Of a stretch of DNA of 18,911 bases, positions 1 to 7,470 are shown piece after piece (the first letter of the stretch is position 1; the number at the start of each line of letters is the position of its first letter). The stretch covers positions 1 to 18,911 of the forward strand of contig JAJRVC010000508.1 in assembly GCA_024277475.1 (NCBI GenBank), given 5' to 3'. This DNA is from Deltaproteobacteria bacterium (GTDB lineage Bacteria > Desulfobacterota > Desulfobacteria > Desulfobacterales > JAFDCJ01). The notes beneath the pieces are model-generated. The model did not search any database and was not told the origin of the DNA. It was given only the letters and a program-made list of their open reading frames with translations. Made by a program: the position numbers and the translations under genes.

Positions 1-3000
1 CTCCGGACGAACTTTTTTCATGGCGGTTTTTAAAATCGGCCAGACGATTGAGCTGTGATTGTTTTTCTTCTTCGGTGGCGCGGGACAGCTCAACGCTATC
101 ATTGAGAAGCTCGCCATCGGCGTCCGGATCCCGAAAGGTAGTGACACCGATGATGGGAAGCCTGCCGGTATGTTTCAGCATTTCGTAATACATGGATTCT
201 TCCTGGATTTTGCTGCGCTGGTAGCCGGTCTCCATGGCTCCCAGAACACCGCCGCGCTCGGTGATGCGATCAAATTCCATCAGCACCGCTTCTTCCACCA
301 AATCGGTTAATTGTTCAAATATAAAGCTGCCCTGGTTCATATTTTCATTGGCGGCCAGGCCCCACTCGCGATTGATAATCAACTGGATAGCCAGGGCACG
401 TCTGACCGATTCCGCGCTGGGTGTTGTGATGGCCTCGTCGAAGGCATTGGTGTGCAGGCTATTGCAGTTATCATAGATGGCGCATAAAGCCTGCAGAGTT
501 GTCCGGATGTCATTAAATTGAATATCACGGCTGTGGAGGGATCGACCGGAGGTCTGGATGTGATATTTTAGCATCTGACTGCGTTCGGATCCCATGTGTC
601 GATAGCGCATGGCAATAGACCAGATGCGACGTGCCACCCGTCCAATGACGTTGTATTCGGGATCAAGGCCGTTTGAGAAGAAAAAGGATAGATTCGGTCC
701 GAAGCTGTCGATGGGCATACCCCTGGCCAGATAATATTCCACGTAAGTAAACCCGTTGGCAAGGGTGAGGGCCAGCTGGGTGATGGGGTTGGCACCGGCT
801 TCAGCGATGTGATAACCGGAGATGGAAACTGAATAAAAATTGTAGACATTATGATCGATAAAATATTGCTGAATATCACCCATCATTTTTAAGGCGAAAT
901 CAATGGAAAAGATACAGGTGTTTTGACCCTGGTCCTCTTTCAGGATATCGGCCTGGACCGTGCCGCGTACATTGGACAGCACCCTAGCGTGAATCTGATC
1001 AGACTGTTGCCGGTCGGGCTCTTTTCCATTTTCAGACCTGAACTTTTCGATTTGCTGATCTATGGCGGTATTCAGAAACATGGCCAGAATAATGGGTGCC
1101 GGCCCGTTTATGGTCATGGAAACAGAGGTATGCGGGGCACACAGGTCAAAGCCGCCATAGAGCACTTTCATATCATCCAGGGTGCAGATGCTGACCCCCG
1201 AGGTTCCTACTTTGCCGTATATATCCGGTCGAACATCCGGATCATAGCCATATAACGTTACCGAATCGAAGGCGGTGGAGAGCCGTTTGGCTTCGTAGTT
1301 GGCGGACAGCATTTTAAACCTGCGATTGGTGCGGGCCGGATCGCCTTCTCCGGCAAACATACGCGTGGGGTCTTCATCTACCCGCTTTAATGGAAACACA
1401 CCGGCAGTGAAGGGGAAACGGCCGGGTACATTTTCTGCGCGCATCCAGCGGTAAAGTTCTCCCGGGTCCTGGAATCGGGGGAGAGCGATTTTGGGGATAC
1501 GGGAGTGTGCCAGAGATTCGATGTGCAGCGGAACCCTGATCTCATGCTTGCGAACCTGGTATACCAGTTCATCTCCGGCGTAGGTTGTCTTTATATCCTG
1601 CCATTCATCCAGGCTTCGTAACGTATCACGATCCAAAGCGGTTTTGGCCTTCTGAACTTCTCCTTTCAGACGGGCAAGTACTTCGGTGAACTCACCGTCC
1701 TGATTATCAGTCCCTAATTTTTTAGAGGTTTCCTGCAGGTGCCAGAACGATCTCAGCGCCCGGGATTGCTCCCTTGTTTTCTGATGATATTGCCGGATGG
1801 TATCGGCAATTTCGCTCAAATAACGAGTGCGTTCAGGGGGGATGATGATGGTCTTGGATGAGGATGTCTTGATCTCGGGCCTGGGAATCCGGGATTCATA
1901 TTTTATGCCGGTTTTCAAATGGATCGTATCTAGGATGGCGTGGTAAAGCGCAGTCACCCCATCGTCGTTAAATTTGGAAGCGATGGTGCCGAAGACGGGC
2001 ATTGCAGTCAGGTCCTGATCAAATGCTTTGCGATTGCGCTGTACCTGTTTGCGAACATCCCGGACAGCATCTTCCCCACCACGTTTTTCAAATTTGTTGA
2101 CCACCACCAAGTCGGCGAAGTCCAGCATATCGATTTTTTCAAGCTGTGAGGCGGCACCAAATTCACTGGTCATCACATAAATGGCTATGTCGACCAGATC
2201 AGCAATGCTCGAATCCCCCTGTCCGATGCCGGCTGTTTCAACAATAATCAGATTAAAGCCGGCCGCTTTTACGGTCGCAACGGCGTCAGCCAATACTTCG
2301 GGTATTTCAGTTGGAGATTGTCGGGTGGCGAGGGATCGCAAATACAACCGTGAATCGCCGATGGCATTCATCCGGATGCGATCGCCCAAAAGCGCTCCAC
2401 CTGTTTTGCGCCGTGAAGGATCGCAGCTGAGCACGGCCACATGAATATCTTTAAGATCATGCAGGATGCGTAAAATGACTTCATCGGTTAGCGATGATTT
2501 CCCGGCACCCCCTGTACCGGTAATTCCGATAACCGGCGTTTTCCGGTCTCCGATTCTTTTGGCCAGTTCGGCACGCAGTGTAGCAAGATGTCCGTTTTTC
2601 CCGGCATTGGCCTGTTCGGCGACCGTGATCAGGTTGGCCACCTTAAGTTTGCTTTGCGGTGACAAATCTTCGAAAGATATGCCATCCTCCTTTACAGTTG
2701 AAAAATCCATGCGTTGAACCATATGGTTGATCATGCCCTGAAGGCCTAATTTGGCACCGTCTTCAGGCGAATAAATTTTGGTGACGCCATAGGATTCTAG
2801 CTCTTCTATTTCCTCGGGGACAATTACGCCGCCGCCCCCGCCGAAAATCTTGACGTGGGCTGCCCCTCTTTCCTTTAAGAGATCCACCAGATATTTGAAA
2901 AATTCGATGTGCCCGCCCTGATAACTCGAGGCTGCAACCCCCTGGACATCTTCTTCAATGGCGGCATCCACAATTTCCCGGACGGATCGGTTATGTCCCA

Positions 3001-3139
3001 GGTGGATAACTTCTACACCTGTATCCTGGAGGATGCGGCGCATGATATTTATGGCTGCATCATGACCATCAAAGAGGGATGTGGCAGTCACCACCCGGAC
3101 ATGATTTTTAGGTTTATAGACTTCAATCTCAGCGCTCAT
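1..3139 (-). CDS. icmF: Fused isobutyryl-CoA mutase IcmF (3' end cut by window)
   Basis: Adenosylcobalamin-dependent mutase interconverting isobutyryl-CoA and n-butyryl-CoA, fused to its G-protein chaperone. The frame stays open from the ATG at 3139 to the window edge, giving 1046 codons; IcmF proteins are about 1,090 residues, so only a short C-terminus is missing. Domains in order: B12-binding domain with LFDGHDAA around residue 26 (lower-ligand His26); a G3E/MeaI-like GTPase with P-loop GTGGAGKSS at 208-216; a linker; and a mutase TIM barrel from about residue 560, including SGYHIAEAGANP. Two residues separate isobutyryl- from methylmalonyl-CoA mutases: Phe582 (in TAGVFPLKR) and Gln739 (in DQGQNTCIF). 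Both are the isobutyryl-type residues, not Tyr/Arg. The start is supported by a purine-rich AGGGGGG just upstream. It lies 131 bp downstream of the tetR gene on the same strand and is probably co-transcribed with it. Pivalyl-CoA/isovaleryl-CoA activity, known for some IcmFs, cannot be excluded. Confidence 0.96.
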   Translation of the reverse strand, partial: MSAEIEVYKPKNHVRVVTATSLFDGHDAAINIMRRILQDTGVEVIHLGHNRSVREIVDAAIEEDVQGVAASSYQGGHIEFFKYLVDLLKERGAAHVKIFGGGGGVIVPEEIEELESYGVTKIYSPEDGAKLGLQGMINHMVQRMDFSTVKEDGISFEDLSPQSKLKVANLITVAEQANAGKNGHLATLRAELAKRIGDRKTPVIGITGTGGAGKSSLTDEVILRILHDLKDIHVAVLSCDPSRRKTGGALLGDRIRMNAIGDSRLYLRSLATRQSPTEIPEVLADAVATVKAAGFNLIIVETAGIGQGDSSIADLVDIAIYVMTSEFGAASQLEKIDMLDFADLVVVNKFEKRGGEDAVRDVRKQVQRNRKAFDQDLTAMPVFGTIASKFNDDGVTALYHAILDTIHLKTGIKYESRIPRPEIKTSSSKTIIIPPERTRYLSEIADTIRQYHQKTREQSRALRSFWHLQETSKKLGTDNQDGEFTEVLARLKGEVQKAKTALDRDTLRSLDEWQDIKTTYAGDELVYQVRKHEIRVPLHIESLAHSRIPKIALPRFQDPGELYRWMRAENVPGRFPFTAGVFPLKRVDEDPTRMFAGEGDPARTNRRFKMLSANYEAKRLSTAFDSVTLYGYDPDVRPDIYGKVGTSGVSICTLDDMKVLYGGFDLCAPHTSVSMTINGPAPIILAMFLNTAIDQQIEKFRSENGKEPDRQQSDQIHARVLSNVRGTVQADILKEDQGQNTCIFSIDFALKMMGDIQQYFIDHNVYNFYSVSISGYHIAEAGANPITQLALTLANGFTYVEYYLARGMPIDSFGPNLSFFFSNGLDPEYNVIGRVARRIWSIAMRYRHMGSERSQMLKYHIQTSGRSLHSRDIQFNDIRTTLQALCAIYDNCNSLHTNAFDEAITTPSAESVRRALAIQLIINREWGLAANENMNQGSFIFEQLTDLVEEAVLMEFDRITERGGVLGAMETGYQRSKIQEESMYYEMLKHTGRLPIIGVTTFRDPDADGELLNDSVELSRATEEEKQSQLNRLADFKNRHEKSSSG

Positions 3140-3153
3140 GGTACCCCCCTTAG

Positions 3154-3271
3154 GAATGACGAATGACGAACGGCGAATGACGAACGGTGGAAGTCGCTTC
3201 GCTCTATTATTTAATAATTATTAATCGATAGGATTCCTTCTTTCGTCCTTTTTCATTCGTCGTTCGTCATT
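3154..3271. repeat. Inverted GAATGACGAACG repeat between tetR and icmF
   Basis: The block 3154-3190 holds three near-copies of the word GAATGACGAACG. The block 3254-3271 holds the inverse; 3162-3179 and 3254-3271 are complementary at 17 of 18 positions. The right arm overlaps the tetR stop codon. The arms are about 74 bp apart. The structure could fold in the tetR-icmF transcript and act as a weak terminator or a processing site, or it may simply be a dispersed short repeat. No T-tract follows it in either direction. Confidence 0.6.
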
Positions 3272-3906
3272 TATTTCGTGCACATTTTCAATATAAATGC
3301 AGTCTGCAGTTTGATATAATCCTCTAAAGTGTAGTGACGGGCCAGATACCAGCGCCTGAATGTCCACATATGTCCCAGAACCACTATGTTGTGAGCTGCA
3401 AGCTCAATTTGTTGTTCTTGAATACCCGGTAATTCGCCTGACGCGGCGATGCGGGCCAGGACTTCTACAAACAGGCCGGTAATGCGAAGCTCGTTTTCAA
3501 GAACTCTTTTTTGCCACTGGACCGGCAGTGACTGACTTTCCTGGTAAATGAGCAAAATAAAGTCACTCATACGGTGGCAAACGTTAAAATATTCGCGGAT
3601 TACCCCTGCCAGGACTTTCCGGCCGGCGGTTGCCTTGGACATGGCTTCTGTAACACCACGTTCCACTTCCGCGTGGATGGATTCACAGACCATATAGAGG
3701 ATATCTTCTTTGGAGGTAAAATATTCATAAAGTGACCCAATGGAAGATCCGGATGCCCGGGCTATTTGGCGGGTGGTAGTTTTGTGGAATCCTTTTTCAA
3801 TAAATAGCTGGACCGCAGCGTCGGCTATCCGGCGGCGTCTTCTTTTCACCAGATCGGGATCCTTAACCTGGGTAGGGATGTCTTTTGTTCTGTTCAGCTC
3901 TTGCAT
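3271..3906 (-). CDS. TetR/AcrR-family transcriptional regulator
   Basis: One-component repressor of about 211 residues. The N-terminal helix-turn-helix spans about residues 20-66 (RRIADAAVQLFIEKGF, then TTRQIARASGSSIGSLYEYF, then SKEDIL), a textbook TetR fold. The C-terminal ligand domain is family-typical but not diagnostic. The ATG at 3906 is chosen because it follows AGGA with a 5-nt spacer and begins a normal TetR N-terminus. The frame is open further, to 4014, but that extension is encoded by hairpin repeats and reads as low-quality protein. The gene is divergent from the hydratase and upstream of icmF, and two matching palindromes sit in the divergent gap. By analogy with other TetR regulators of acyl-CoA genes (inference), the ligand is probably an acyl-CoA of this pathway. 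The regulator probably represses both arms, including itself. Confidence 0.93.
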   Translation of the reverse strand: MQELNRTKDIPTQVKDPDLVKRRRRRIADAAVQLFIEKGFHKTTTRQIARASGSSIGSLYEYFTSKEDILYMVCESIHAEVERGVTEAMSKATAGRKVLAGVIREYFNVCHRMSDFILLIYQESQSLPVQWQKRVLENELRITGLFVEVLARIAASGELPGIQEQQIELAAHNIVVLGHMWTFRRWYLARHYTLEDYIKLQTAFILKMCTK

Positions 3907-3940
3907 GATAATCCTAATCCGGACAAGCTTAGCCAGCCGG

Positions 3941-4008
3941 TCGTAGCGTAGCGAGGATCCCGCTTGCGGGGTTGTAGCGAAGCGTAAATCCCGATTTATC
4001 GGGGAATT
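3941..4008. repeat. REP-like double hairpin in the tetR leader
   Basis: Two tandem, diverged copies of a GTAGCG(T/A)AGCG-containing unit are present (3941-3972 and 3973-4008). Each ends in a small GC-rich hairpin: CCCGCTTGCGGG in the first and CCCGATTTATCGGG in the second. They lie in the 5' untranslated leader of tetR if transcription starts near 4058. This looks like a REP-type intergenic repeat rather than coding sequence. Confidence 0.55.
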
Positions 4009-4043
4009 AACCATTGAATATTTGAGGCCAGGTCACCCTCAAT

Positions 4044-4061
4044 TGACCGAGCGCTCATTCA
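4044..4061. promoter_or_regulatory. Candidate TetR operator, tetR-proximal
   Basis: An 18-bp imperfect palindrome, TGACCGAGCGCTCATTCA, with 14 of 18 symmetric positions. It shares the 12-bp core GACCGAGCGCTC with the second site at 4221-4246. It overlaps the start point (about 4058) expected from the predicted minus-strand promoter, so binding would give autorepression. Assignment to the adjacent TetR is an inference. Confidence 0.7.
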
Positions 4062-4064
4062 TAA

Positions 4065-4094
4065 TAAATAGCATGCTTCTATTTTTGTTGTCAA
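4065..4094 (-). promoter_or_regulatory. Predicted sigma-70-type promoter for tetR
   Basis: On the minus strand a perfect TTGACA (4094-4089) is followed after 18 nt by TATTTA (4070-4065), preceded by TGC as an extended -10 element. Expected start is near 4058, inside the palindrome at 4044-4061. The -10 hexamer is weak (3 of 6), so the call rests on the -35, the TG element and the operator position. Confidence 0.45.
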
Positions 4095-4186
4095 GGTTTT
4101 CTATAGTTTAAATTGACATAAGTTAACATGCTATAATCATGTTATAATTTTATATTTATTTTTAATTTAGTATAATGATAAAGGTA

Positions 4187-4215
4187 TTGACAAATGCAAT
4201 TTATTCAAGTAAAAA
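4187..4215 (+). promoter_or_regulatory. Predicted sigma-70-type promoter for the hydratase operon
   Basis: A perfect TTGACA (4187-4192) is followed after 17 nt by TAAAAA (4210-4215), which matches 4 of 6 consensus positions. The start would fall near 4222, at the edge of the 26-bp palindrome, giving classical repression by promoter occlusion. Confidence 0.45.
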
Positions 4216-4220
4216 ATTGT

Positions 4221-4246
4221 ATTATGACCGAGCGCTCGCTCATAAT
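4221..4246. promoter_or_regulatory. Candidate TetR operator, hydratase-proximal (26-bp palindrome)
   Basis: A 26-bp palindrome centred on GAGCGCTC, symmetric at 24 of 26 positions. It shares the core GACCGAGCGCTC with the tetR-proximal site. It covers the predicted transcription start of the hydratase gene and ends 61 bp before its ATG. It is the better of the two sites and likely the high-affinity one (inference). Confidence 0.75.
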
Positions 4247-4307
4247 GGGGATCGATTAATTTTCTTTAATGCTTTTTTGTCGTTAACCCTGAAGTTGGGA
4301 GGAATGC

Positions 4308-5090
4308 ATGGATAATAATATTTTGTTGACAGATGAAGGCGCCGGGATTCTGACGCTGACCCTGAACCGGCCGGGCGTCATGAATTCCCTGAATTTTCCC
4401 TTATTGCGCGCGCTGCGGGACCAGATCGAAGCAGTCCGATTCAGAAGTGATATTCGGGTCGTCATTATCACCGGCAGCGGGGAAAAGGCTTTTTGTGCCG
4501 GTGCCGATCTGAAGGAGCGTGCCACCCTCATGCCGGAACAGGTCAAGGAATTTATTTTTACCATTCGCAGTCTTTTTACATCTATTGAACAGCTAAATAA
4601 AGCGGTCATCGCCGCGGTGAATGGAATTGCCTTGGGGGGCGGCACAGAACTGGCGCTGGCAAGCGATATTCGCATCGCTTCGAGCAATGCAAGTATGGGG
4701 CTTACCGAAACGCGTTTGGCCATCATTCCCGGTGCGGGAGGGACTCAGCGCCTGCCACGACTGGTGGGCAAGGGCAAGGCCAAAGAGCTCATATTCACCG
4801 GACAGCGGCTTGATGCCAGGGAGGCGTTGAGAATCGGTCTGGTAAATAAAACCTGTGAACCAAAAGATCTATGGGACGAATGCGCAAAAATGGCGGCCAT
4901 GATTTGTGAGACCGGACCGATTGCCATTGAACAGGCCAAATATGCCATCAACTACGGCATGGAAACGGACATGCATACGGGTCTTGCCATCGAGTCGAAT
5001 GCTTACTGGGTGTGTATCCCCACCGAAGACCGCCTGGAAGGACTGGCGGCTTTTAAAGAAAAAAGAAAACCGGTGTATAAAGGCAAATAA
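4308..5090 (+). CDS. Enoyl-CoA hydratase (crotonase family)
   Basis: A 260-residue single-domain crotonase, the normal length for this family. It adds water across the double bond of a 2-enoyl-CoA in the cytoplasm. The oxyanion-hole segments are present: FCAGADLKE near residues 63-71 and GIALGGGTE at 106-114. So are both catalytic glutamates, Glu114 and Glu134 (LTETRLAIIPGAGGTQRLP), with the 20-residue spacing seen in rat mitochondrial hydratase. It is therefore expected to be a true hydratase rather than an isomerase. The sequence also resembles AUH/methylglutaconyl-CoA hydratases, so crotonyl-CoA, methacrylyl-CoA or 3-methylglutaconyl-CoA are all possible substrates. The ATG follows GGGAGGAATGC, a good ribosome site. 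The promoter and operator lie just upstream, and the lyase-like gene follows after a gap of about 130 bp. Confidence 0.93.
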   Translation: MDNNILLTDEGAGILTLTLNRPGVMNSLNFPLLRALRDQIEAVRFRSDIRVVIITGSGEKAFCAGADLKERATLMPEQVKEFIFTIRSLFTSIEQLNKAVIAAVNGIALGGGTELALASDIRIASSNASMGLTETRLAIIPGAGGTQRLPRLVGKGKAKELIFTGQRLDAREALRIGLVNKTCEPKDLWDECAKMAAMICETGPIAIEQAKYAINYGMETDMHTGLAIESNAYWVCIPTEDRLEGLAAFKEKRKPVYKGK

Positions 5091-5222
5091 TTCGGTTGAT
5101 CCGTGAATCCGTCGGCCAGTTCGTCCGTTCGGAAGTTGCAGTAGTTTTGGTTTTTAAGCGGGCAACCGACTAAACCGGACAACCGGAAAACAATTTAATT
5201 TGAAAGGAGGCTTTTGAGAGTC

Positions 5223-6389
5223 ATGACTGAATACGACTACTGGAAAATTTTTCCACGGATGCCCAAAAAAGTTACTATTGGCGATATTACCGTGCGGGAT
5301 GGGTTTCAGCACGAAGAAAAATTTATTTCCACGGAAGCTAAAAAGTTTTATCTGGAAGAGTTGATCTTTGCCGGCTGTCGCGATATCGAGGTGACCAACC
5401 TGGGGAATCCTTTTCTAATGCCCCAGTTTAGAGACGCCGAAGAACTGCTGGCCCATATGCGCAGCGATCGTTTCAAACAGCGCTGTACGAAAAAAGGCGT
5501 TAATTATGATGAGATCACCTTTACCGCCATTACCATCCGCGAAGGGGCTGTGAACAGGGCAATTGAGTTGAGAGAAAAAGGTGTTGGCCCCGATCGGCTG
5601 CTGATGATGGTTTCTACCGAAGAAGAGCATCATTTTGCCAATTCCGGTACGACTCTGCCGGATTACTGGGCCGAGGCCGAGCGTTGTATCAAAAAAGCAA
5701 ATGATGCCGGTCTGAAAATGTGCGGCACGGTCAGCACTATCTGGGGCAGTCCCATCGGGGGTGCTACGGAGTTGAAAGATGCGGTGGAGTTTACCAAACG
5801 TTTTCTGGAGATCGGCGCTCATGACATCGAACATGCCGACCATGACGGCAGCGCCTCTGCCGCCGAAGTTTATCGTTACTATGCTATGATTTTGGATGAA
5901 ATTCCAAATCCGGATCTGCACATCGCTCACTTTCATGAAACCAAACGTGTGGCCTCGGCATCCGTTCTGGCCGCTTTGCAGGCCGGTATTACCCATTTTG
6001 AGGCCACTCTGGGGGGGATGGGCGGACAACCGGCCAATTTCCTGGATGATACTCCGGTGAAAGGGACCGGTGAATACTACTATGAAGATCCGCGTTACGT
6101 AGGGTTGGTTACCTTGGAGGATACCCTGATTCAGATCGACGAGATGGGCATTGAACATGGCTGGGATGTGGATCGCGTGCTGTGGCTGGGGCGTCAGATG
6201 GAAAAGACCGCCGGTCGCCGACTACGTTCCGAGGCCGTCATCAACGGCCGAACCTTAAAAGAAGGGCATCCGGAATTTGCTCGACCCGGATTAAACCGCA
6301 GAAAAGAAAAACTGGGTGAAATACCTGAACAGAAATGGCCCCGGGACTGGGTCGACAAGCCGGTGTTGCCGGAGCAGTATCGGCCGTAA
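5223..6389 (+). CDS. Divergent HMG-CoA lyase-like DRE-TIM metallolyase
   Basis: About 388 residues, against about 300 for ordinary HMG-CoA lyases. The TIM-barrel start is recognisable: TVRDGFQHEE (Arg25-Asp26), then IEVTN and MPQFRDAEEL, which align with HMG-CoA lyase IETT and VPQMGD. Metal-binding His236-x-His238 is in HIAHFHETKR. However, the catalytic-loop motif GLGGCP reads GMGGQP here, so the catalytic cysteine is Gln269. The following SGN metal-ligand segment is replaced by a longer GTGEYYYEDPRYVG stretch, and there is a C-terminal extension of about 60 residues. This is a member of the pyruvate-carboxyltransferase/HMGL superfamily whose exact reaction is unknown. A TTG at 5214 sits only 3 nt after AAAGGAGG; the ATG at 5223 (12-nt spacer) is preferred but not certain. 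It probably shares the hydratase promoter. Confidence 0.85.
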   Translation: MTEYDYWKIFPRMPKKVTIGDITVRDGFQHEEKFISTEAKKFYLEELIFAGCRDIEVTNLGNPFLMPQFRDAEELLAHMRSDRFKQRCTKKGVNYDEITFTAITIREGAVNRAIELREKGVGPDRLLMMVSTEEEHHFANSGTTLPDYWAEAERCIKKANDAGLKMCGTVSTIWGSPIGGATELKDAVEFTKRFLEIGAHDIEHADHDGSASAAEVYRYYAMILDEIPNPDLHIAHFHETKRVASASVLAALQAGITHFEATLGGMGGQPANFLDDTPVKGTGEYYYEDPRYVGLVTLEDTLIQIDEMGIEHGWDVDRVLWLGRQMEKTAGRRLRSEAVINGRTLKEGHPEFARPGLNRRKEKLGEIPEQKWPRDWVDKPVLPEQYRP

Positions 6390-6519
6390 TCAACTCCGAT
6401 GTTGCAGAAACAACATGGCAAGGGTTATGTCTCGCGAGATATTCCCAAGCTGGTTTTGATGTCTGCGCTACAGGCTTCCATGAGTTGTGATTCTCAAGAA
6501 GGTTGTGGTTAAATAGGAT

Positions 6520-6549
6520 TTGACATCTGCTTTTATTTGCAGGCATAAT
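6520..6549 (+). promoter_or_regulatory. Possible sigma-70-type promoter in the gap after the lyase gene
   Basis: TTGACA (6520-6525), an 18-nt spacer, then CATAAT (6544-6549, 5 of 6 consensus). It points to the lipoprotein gene about 350 bp away, with the palindromic element in between. No gene starts close to it, so it may drive a long leader or a small RNA, or be a chance match. Confidence 0.35.
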
Positions 6550-6688
6550 GCAACATAGGTTGAGCGGTTCAGGGTTCATCGTTCCGGGTTGAAAAAACCA
6601 GACAGCTCGTATCAAAGGAATCCTGTCTTCATCCGGTTATGAATCCGTTTCGCTCAATGTGGTATGACGGGTATTCTATATTTTGATT

Positions 6689-6810
6689 AATATTGATGGA
6701 CTCGTAAAAAGTCCGAAAAGAGCCAATTTTCAAATTTCGGGGTCAATAATTTCAATAAGTTAAAAGATCGAAATTTGAGAATTTTGACTTTTTACGAGAT
6801 TGTCAATATT
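6689..6810. repeat. 122-bp palindromic MITE-like element
   Basis: The ends are inverted: AATATTGA at 6689-6696 pairs with TCAATATT at 6803-6810, and CTCGTAAAAAGTC at 6701-6713 pairs exactly with GACTTTTTACGAG at 6786-6798. CAAATTTCG at 6731-6739 pairs with CGAAATTTG at 6769-6777. The left arm carries an extra stretch of about 9 nt, so it is an imperfect snap-back structure with a loop of about 30 nt. It has no coding capacity. Such elements are usually miniature inverted-repeat elements mobilised in trans or REP-like repeats; the source transposase is not in the window. Confidence 0.6.
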
Positions 6811-6903
6811 GGGGTCAGCATCCATAGATAGTCACTATTCAATCGTCAATAGTCAATTCCGACGATAGTCAATACCGGTTCGTTCGGGTGAGGAAGGTTC
6901 GCT

Positions 6904-7398
6904 ATGAAATCTCTGACTGCCTGTATCGTTGTATCTCTTATGGCTCTTGCCATCGGCTGTGCCGGCACAAAAAATGGCTATCACAGCGTGAATTATGACT
7001 ACGACATAAGTGTCGACTTTACCCGTGTAAAAACCTATGATTGGGTATCTTTGCCGGGGACATTACCGATCGATCAATTCAACCGGATCCGTATAAAGGA
7101 TCTCGTCGATAAACAACTGGAGGCCAAGGGTTTAAAAATATCCTCGAAAAACCCTGATGTATTCCTTGTCATGTACGGAGGAGATCGTAAAGCAGTTGAT
7201 ATGACCGTAATGATGGACTATGAAGTCTATACGGTTGGAAGACTGAAGCTGGCACTTTATGATGCGAAATCCAACGAGGAAATATGGTGGGCGGAAACCA
7301 GGGCCGATTTATTCCCTAATATGACCGCAGAAGAAAAAGACAGGATTGTAGCGTTCGCCGTCCATAGAATTCTGGAACATTATCCTCCCAGGCCTTGA
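6904..7398 (+). CDS. Predicted lipoprotein, DUF4136-type
   Basis: A 164-residue protein with a type II signal peptide: basic start (MKS), hydrophobic stretch to residue 16, then AIGC with Cys19 as the predicted lipidated residue. The mature part begins with a YDYDISVDFTRVKTYDWV segment typical of DUF4136 proteins, in which a beta-rich domain follows the pattern '(D/N)F..YKTYAW'. It has a conserved-looking NEEIWWAE segment near residues 115-122. Lipidated DUF4136 proteins are envelope proteins of unknown biochemical role. GAGGAAGG about 7 nt upstream supports the ATG. It stands alone between non-coding regions and has no evident functional tie to the kinase genes downstream. Confidence 0.85.
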   Translation: MKSLTACIVVSLMALAIGCAGTKNGYHSVNYDYDISVDFTRVKTYDWVSLPGTLPIDQFNRIRIKDLVDKQLEAKGLKISSKNPDVFLVMYGGDRKAVDMTVMMDYEVYTVGRLKLALYDAKSNEEIWWAETRADLFPNMTAEEKDRIVAFAVHRILEHYPPRP

Positions 7399-7470
7399 AA
7401 TCTTTCCATCCCGTATCTATTATCAAGCAAAGACAGAGCCAGTGTTGACTCTGCAGCTGTTATTTGCTCA

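Larger units (their letters stand above)
6390..6903. other. Non-coding gap between lyase and lipoprotein genes
   Basis: About 510 bp with no convincing coding frame on either strand. It contains the promoter-like pair at 6520-6549, the palindromic element at 6689-6810 and a GATAGTCAATA-like word repeated between 6824 and 6880. No clear rho-independent terminator follows the lyase gene. Confidence 0.6.

Noticed and set aside
1..3139. Methylmalonyl-CoA mutase
   Set aside because: The fused B12-GTPase-mutase order and the Phe582/Gln739 pair indicate isobutyryl-CoA mutase; methylmalonyl enzymes have Tyr and Arg there.
59..3166. Several plus-strand open frames across the first 3.1 kb
   Set aside because: All are antisense to the continuous icmF reading frame, whose conserved motifs occur in one unbroken frame.
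3907..4014. 36-residue N-terminal extension of the TetR protein
   Set aside because: The extension is encoded by REP-like hairpins; the internal ATG has a good ribosome site and begins the usual TetR N-terminus.
4113..4137. TTGACA with downstream TATAAT as the hydratase promoter
   Set aside because: The spacer is only 13 nt, and the next TATAAT at 4143 leaves 24 nt; the pair at 4187-4215 has a 17-nt spacer and fits the operator.
5415..6158. 247-codon minus-strand open frame opposite the lyase-like gene
   Set aside because: It is antisense to a clearly conserved enzyme, has no domain signature, and follows from codon bias of the real gene.
5223..6389. Plain annotation as HMG-CoA lyase of leucine degradation
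   Set aside because: The catalytic Cys is replaced by Gln, the Asn-containing metal segment is altered, and the protein is about 90 residues too long.
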